The notes beneath the pieces were generated by a model. The model did no database searches. It was not told the origin of the DNA and worked only from the letters and a program-made list of their open reading frames with translations. The position numbers and the translations under genes were made by a program. This document shows, piece by piece, positions 6,970 through 8,847 of a stretch of DNA of 8,847 nucleotides; the first letter of the stretch is position 1, and each line of letters starts with the position of its first letter. This stretch comes from GCA-2715645 sp042095375. GTDB taxonomy: Bacteria; Bacteroidota; Bacteroidia; Cytophagales; MED-G16. The DNA is taken from assembly GCA_042095375.1 (NCBI GenBank), contig JBELBJ010000046.1, positions 1 through 8,847 on the forward strand, read 5' to 3'.

Positions 6970-7368
6970 ATGAGTTCCATTTTTTCTAAAATTATTAATA
7001 GAGAGATTCCATCTTATATTATAGCTGAAAATGAAAGTTTTTTAGCATTCCTGGATATTTTTCCTTTAACTAAAGGTCACACTTTGGTTATTCCTAAATT
7101 AGAAATTGATTATTATTTTGACATTCAAGATGAATTATTTAATGAGATGAATATTTTTTCTAAAAAAGTAGCGATTGGAATTGAAAAAGTAATCCCATGT
7201 AAAAGAATTGGAGTTTCAGTAGTTGGTTTAGAAGTTCCTCATGCGCATATTCATTTAATACCAATTAATTCTATTTCTGATATGAATTTTTCGAATCCAA
7301 AATTAGAATTAAGTAAAAATGAGTTTTTATCTATTGCAGAAGAAATTAAGAAAGAAGTTAGTTTATAA
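6970..7368 (+). CDS. HIT (histidine triad) family hydrolase
   Basis: The 132 residues form a single HIT domain. Marks are FSKIINREIPSYII (5-18), the DIFPLTKGHTLVIPK stretch (29-43) and the catalytic triad HAHIHLIP (91-98), where H95 is the expected nucleophile. Family members are nucleoside-phosphoramidate or dinucleoside-polyphosphate hydrolases related to Hint/HinT. The exact substrate cannot be read from sequence, and no Fhit-type features are evident. The gene starts 2 bases after greA, and greA-HIT adjacency is common in Flavobacteriia, so co-transcription is likely. Its stop codon lies inside the convergent ruvC gene, with an 11-base overlap of the two 3' ends. Confidence 0.93.
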   Translation: MSSIFSKIINREIPSYIIAENESFLAFLDIFPLTKGHTLVIPKLEIDYYFDIQDELFNEMNIFSKKVAIGIEKVIPCKRIGVSVVGLEVPHAHIHLIPINSISDMNFSNPKLELSKNEFLSIAEEIKKEVSL

Positions 7369-7906
7369 TTCTTGCTTTATTTTTTGATACAAATTTTTTC
7401 CAAGAAGATGATTCTTTACTTTTTAAGTTTGTTTGAAAGTGGTGACATAATGCAGCTCCAAGAGCATCAGTAGCATCAAATTTATTTTTTGATTCGTGTT
7501 CAAATTTGAGAAAGTTCATGAGAAACTTTGCAAGTTGTTCTTTAGATGCATTTCCATTTCCTGTAATAGATTTTTTAATTTTTTTTGGTGCATATTCAAA
7601 TATTGGTACATCTTTTTGAAGTCCTGCTGCCATTGCAACTCCTTGTGCTCTTCCAAGTTTTAACATTGATTGAACATTTTTCCCAAAAAATGGTGATTCA
7701 ATAGCCATCTCGTCTGGTTTATAATCACTAATTAATTCAGTAACTCTAGTAAAAATTTTTTTTAACTTCATTTCATGATTTGGCTCTTTTGATAAGGTAA
7801 TTATTCCATATTGAAGTAGTTTGATCTCAGATTTAATACATTTAATTAATCCAAATCCCATAATGTTAGTTCCTGGATCAATTCCTAATATAACTTTATC
7901 AATCAT
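7358..7906 (-). CDS. ruvC: Crossover junction endodeoxyribonuclease RuvC
   Basis: RuvC is the dimeric, Mg2+-dependent resolvase that makes symmetric nicks in Holliday junctions moved by RuvAB. Its 182 residues keep all four catalytic acids of the RNase H-like fold: D10 in LGIDPGT, E70 in AIESPF, and D144 and D147 in KFDATDALGAALCHHF. The conserved PKKIKKSITGNGNASKEQ (107-124) is the junction-binding stretch with the family's basic residues. The length is slightly above the E. coli 173 because of a basic C-terminal tail (about residues 160-182). It is a single-gene minus-strand unit, divergent from tatD and convergent with the HIT gene. ruvA and ruvB are not in the window, so it is unlinked from them here. 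Confidence 0.96.
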   Translation of the reverse strand: MIDKVILGIDPGTNIMGFGLIKCIKSEIKLLQYGIITLSKEPNHEMKLKKIFTRVTELISDYKPDEMAIESPFFGKNVQSMLKLGRAQGVAMAAGLQKDVPIFEYAPKKIKKSITGNGNASKEQLAKFLMNFLKFEHESKNKFDATDALGAALCHHFQTNLKSKESSSWKKFVSKNKARIIN

Positions 7907-7998
7907 ATTGTAATTTAATTAAAATTCAAAATTTTTCATTTTGCTCATTTAAAACTCTTTTAATAATTCTTAAATTTGATCTTATAATAATAATTTAA
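7907..7998. other. 92-base divergent spacer between ruvC and tatD
   Basis: This is the longest gene-free stretch in the window, and both ruvC (leftward) and tatD (rightward) must be driven from it. It is almost entirely A and T. It contains the TAAATTTG element listed separately for tatD. It also contains a 6-bp inverted repeat with a 5-base spacer, CAAAAT-ttttc-ATTTTG (7927-7943), of unknown meaning. On the minus strand, AAATTTTG (7934-7927) matches TAnnTTTG at all but its first base and would suit ruvC. No open frame or structured RNA is evident. Confidence 0.5.
7971..7978 (+). promoter_or_regulatory. Candidate Bacteroidota -7 promoter element for tatD
   Basis: TAAATTTG matches TAnnTTTG exactly and lies 20 bases before the tatD ATG at 7999, which would give a leader of about 12-15 bases. 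The nearest upstream TTTG (7940-7943) is 27 bases away, longer than the usual 17-23, so the upstream half is not convincing. The position is right, but the support is from motif and spacing only. Confidence 0.4.
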
Positions 7999-8766
7999 AT
8001 GAACTTTATTGATACGCATGCTCATATATATTTTAATCAATATGAAAAAGATATTGATTCTGTAATAAATAATTCATTAAAAAATCAAGTGAATAAAATT
8101 TTAATGCCTAATATAAATGCATCTTCAATTAATAAATTATATCAAATTTCGGATTTATATAAAAATATTTGTTATCCAATGGTAGGTCTTCATCCCTGTT
8201 ATGTTGATGGGGACTATGAAAATGAACTTAAAAAAATTAAAATTTATTTAAATAAAATTAAAATAATAGCTATAGGTGAGATTGGGATAGATTTGTATAG
8301 AGAAAAAAAATTCTTTAAACAACAATTAGATGCATTTGAAATTCAATGTTATTGGGCTTTGGAAAATAAGTTGCCTGTTGTAATCCATACTAGAAATTCA
8401 TTAAAAGAAACAATTAATATTGTTAGTAAACCACATTTTAAAGATTTAAATGGAATTTTTCATTGTTTTGATAGTGATTATGAAGATGCTATGAAATTGA
8501 TAGATTTAGGTTTTCTACTTGGTATAGGCGGAATATTAACTTTTAAAAATTCTAATTTGCGTGAAACTATAGCCAAAATTGGAATAGAAAAATTAGTTTT
8601 AGAAACAGATAGTCCTTATTTATCTCCAGAACCTTATAGAGGAAAAAGGAATGAACCTGCGAATATTTTATATATAGCAGAAAAGTTAGAAAAGATTACA
8701 TCAATTCCATTAACAAAAATTTCCCAAATCACAACAAAAAATGCGATTGAATTGTTTGATTTGTAA
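7999..8766 (+). CDS. tatD: TatD-family metal-dependent deoxyribonuclease
   Basis: TatD enzymes are TIM-barrel metallohydrolases with 3'-5' DNase activity. The 255 residues are a normal length. All metal ligands are visible: H7 and H9 in DTHAHI (5-10), E94 in AIGEIGID (91-98), H130 in VVIHTR, H155 in GIFHCF and D204 in LETDSPYL. The end NAIELFDL is the family's usual C-terminus. Flavobacterial genomes can carry more than one TatD paralogue (TatD, YcfH, YjjV types), and which one this is cannot be settled by eye; the symbol names the family. No signal peptide is present, so it is cytoplasmic. It stands alone, with its own upstream -7 element and a tRNA-Ser promoter over its last codons. Confidence 0.92.
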   Translation: MNFIDTHAHIYFNQYEKDIDSVINNSLKNQVNKILMPNINASSINKLYQISDLYKNICYPMVGLHPCYVDGDYENELKKIKIYLNKIKIIAIGEIGIDLYREKKFFKQQLDAFEIQCYWALENKLPVVIHTRNSLKETINIVSKPHFKDLNGIFHCFDSDYEDAMKLIDLGFLLGIGGILTFKNSNLRETIAKIGIEKLVLETDSPYLSPEPYRGKRNEPANILYIAEKLEKITSIPLTKISQITTKNAIELFDL

Positions 8767-8786
8767 CATAATAATTTTAGTATAAT
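8760..8786 (+). promoter_or_regulatory. Candidate promoter of tRNA-Ser(GGA)
   Basis: TTTG at 8760-8763 and TATAAT at 8781-8786 are separated by 17 bases, which fits both the Bacteroidota -33 TTTG element and a classical -10 box. The TATAAT ends 11 bases before the tRNA's first base (8798). The upstream element overlaps the last two codons of tatD. The evidence is motif match plus correct placement before a tRNA. Confidence 0.55.
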
Positions 8787-8797
8787 ATTTACTATGA

Positions 8798-8847
8798 AGA
8801 GAGGTGGCCGAGTGGTCGAAGGCGCGCGCTTGGAAAGCGTGTATACG
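8798..8847 (+). tRNA. tRNA-Ser(GGA), 5' part (cut by the window end)
   Basis: The 5' acceptor strand AGAGAGG (8798-8804) is followed by T8/G9 and a D-arm starting GCCGAG (8807-8812). The anticodon stem CGCGC (8825-8829) pairs with GCGTG (8837-8841), including one G-U pair, around the loop TTGGAAA with anticodon GGA at 8832-8834. It reads UCU and UCC serine codons. TATACG (8842-8847) is the beginning of the long variable arm expected of a class II serine tRNA. The variable-arm partner, T-arm and 3' acceptor strand, about 40 bases, lie beyond the window, so the first base of the acceptor stem (A8798) cannot be checked for pairing. Confidence 0.93.

Noticed and set aside
7927..7943. Inverted repeat CAAAAT-ttttc-ATTTTG considered as a terminator or operator
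   Set aside because: It lies between two divergent starts, so a terminator makes no sense; six A/T-rich pairs are within chance expectation, so it is recorded only inside the spacer entry.
1..8847. Search for mobile elements, CRISPR repeats, defence or toxin-antitoxin genes and other accessory systems
   Set aside because: Every gene is a recognised housekeeping family, gaps are tiny, and no direct repeats or terminal inverted repeats were seen; nothing supports an undescribed system here.

Overview
This window reads as an ordinary housekeeping segment of an AT-rich Bacteroidota genome, most likely of the class Flavobacteriia. G+C looks close to a quarter by eye and was not counted. The assignment rests on four things: the flavobacterial style of the proteins (bL32, EF-P, RsmA, GreA, the HIT protein and RuvC); the gene order pdxA-DUF177-rpmF-fabH-efp-accB-accC; the absence of Shine-Dalgarno motifs before the starts; and exact TAnnTTTG elements of the Bacteroidota promoter type before greA and tatD. 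Gaps are very short, which suits a streamlined free-living (for example marine) flavobacterium. A host-restricted relative such as a Blattabacterium-like lineage cannot be excluded from this stretch alone.

Layout. Positions 1-4287 hold seven minus-strand genes read from pdxA down to accC, which leaves the window at position 1. They are pdxA (vitamin B6), a DUF177/YceD protein, rpmF (bL32), fabH (fatty-acid initiation), efp (EF-P), accB (biotin carboxyl carrier protein) and the first 160 codons of accC (biotin carboxylase). Gaps run from an 8-base overlap to 24 bases, so one operon is likely. It joins malonyl-CoA supply (AccB/AccC) and its first use (FabH) to two translation genes. Only 26 bases separate pdxA from the divergent plus-strand run at 4314-7368: rsmA (16S rRNA dimethyltransferase), mgtE (Mg2+ channel), greA (transcript cleavage factor) and a HIT-family hydrolase. 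RuvC (7358-7906, minus) converges on the HIT gene and overlaps it by 11 bases. After a 92-base divergent spacer come tatD (7999-8766, plus) and the 5' half of a tRNA-Ser(GGA), cut by the window end.

All twelve complete proteins keep their catalytic or family signature residues and near-normal lengths. I saw no mobile element, CRISPR array, prophage gene, toxin-antitoxin pair or defence gene, and no gene-free stretch longer than 92 bases. I did not find an undescribed system. The points most worth a second look are small: a perfect 12-base palindrome filling most of the efp-accB gap, the very tight pdxA/rsmA divergent start with a forced GTG, long A-tracts inside coding strands, and a tRNA promoter that overlaps the end of tatD.
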